This document shows, piece after piece, positions 19,896 to 20,000 of a DNA stretch of 20,000 bases (position 1 is the first letter of the stretch; each line of letters begins with the position of its first letter). The notes beneath the pieces are model-generated. The model was not told where the DNA came from. It searched no databases and worked only from the letters and a program-made list of their open reading frames with translations. The stretch spans positions 60,001 through 80,000 of the forward strand of contig JAWQFJ010009569.1 of NCBI GenBank assembly GCA_034096865.1. Reading direction: 5' to 3'. The translations under genes were made by a program, and so were the position numbers. This DNA comes from Theodoxus fluviatilis. Taxonomy: Eukaryota; Mollusca; Gastropoda; Cycloneritida; Neritidae.

Positions 19896-20000
19896 ATGCA
19901 TAAGCTGTCACCGTCGGACGTGGCCGATCTGGTCGCGCCTGCGCTAGAAAAAGACTCAGAGTTTTCGAAAAGTATTATTAATGTTTGCACGCTTTGCCTC
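19896..20000 (+). CDS. 5' part of a protein-coding gene, runs off the window
   Basis: ATG at 19896-19898 has A at -3 and follows an in-frame TAG at 19890-19892, so it is the first Met of its frame. The frame is open for all 35 codons to the window edge. It reads MHKLSPSDVADLVAPALEKD, then SEFSKSIINVCTLCL. Composition is soluble and probably alpha-helical, with no signal peptide. The DNA from 19849 to about 19950 is CpG-rich. With the YY1-like or splice element 50-70 bp upstream, this is the most gene-like non-transposon segment here. I cannot name the family from 35 residues. Confidence 0.5.
   Translation, partial: MHKLSPSDVADLVAPALEKDSEFSKSIINVCTLCL

Overview
The window looks like nuclear DNA of an animal, probably a lophotrochozoan such as a mollusc. 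It has no bacterial-style gene packing, no tRNA or rRNA gene that I could recognise, very many long microsatellites, two decayed non-LTR retrotransposon copies, and short isolated open stretches with splice-like borders. The mollusc guess is inference, from the LINE type and the microsatellite load.

Layout. 1-480: unassigned. 481-1376: almost unbroken simple repeat ((TCC)n, a structured (TTC)n array, (GT)n, (TC)n). 1555-2000: CpG-rich DNA dense in GATC. 2246-2636: C tracts and a ~21 bp minisatellite, ending at a good 3' splice-site-like sequence and a possible terminal exon (2637-2796). 3241-3531: possible first coding exon (start codon 3424). 4530-5326: (GGCA)n and a >500 bp (GT)n array. 5762-6602: a small ORF, a possible last exon and a poly(A) signal. 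7185-8763: more microsatellites and a short ORF with a mitochondrial-presequence-like start. 10713-13437: the best-supported element, a long but inactivated Jockey/CR1-group LINE with endonuclease and reverse transcriptase. 14217-14310: possible tRNA-derived SINE remnant. 14932-15325: compound repeat with a 107 bp duplicated unit. 16230-16514: possible minus-strand exon. 17782-18140: G-rich DNA. 18362-18790: 3' end of a second LINE on the minus strand, with its 3' tail and (TA)n. 19254-19489: four-stage compound microsatellite. 19822-20000: probable 5' part of a protein-coding gene that runs off the right edge.

No complete host gene is visible. The three best gene hints (3424, 6167, 19896) cannot be joined into one model by eye. 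Most long open frames here are low-complexity translations of microsatellites and are left out. The only well-supported proteins are retrotransposon remains. I saw no clear novel multi-gene system. The most useful leads are the gene start at the right edge, the minus-strand LINE tail, and the ordered internal structure of several repeat arrays.
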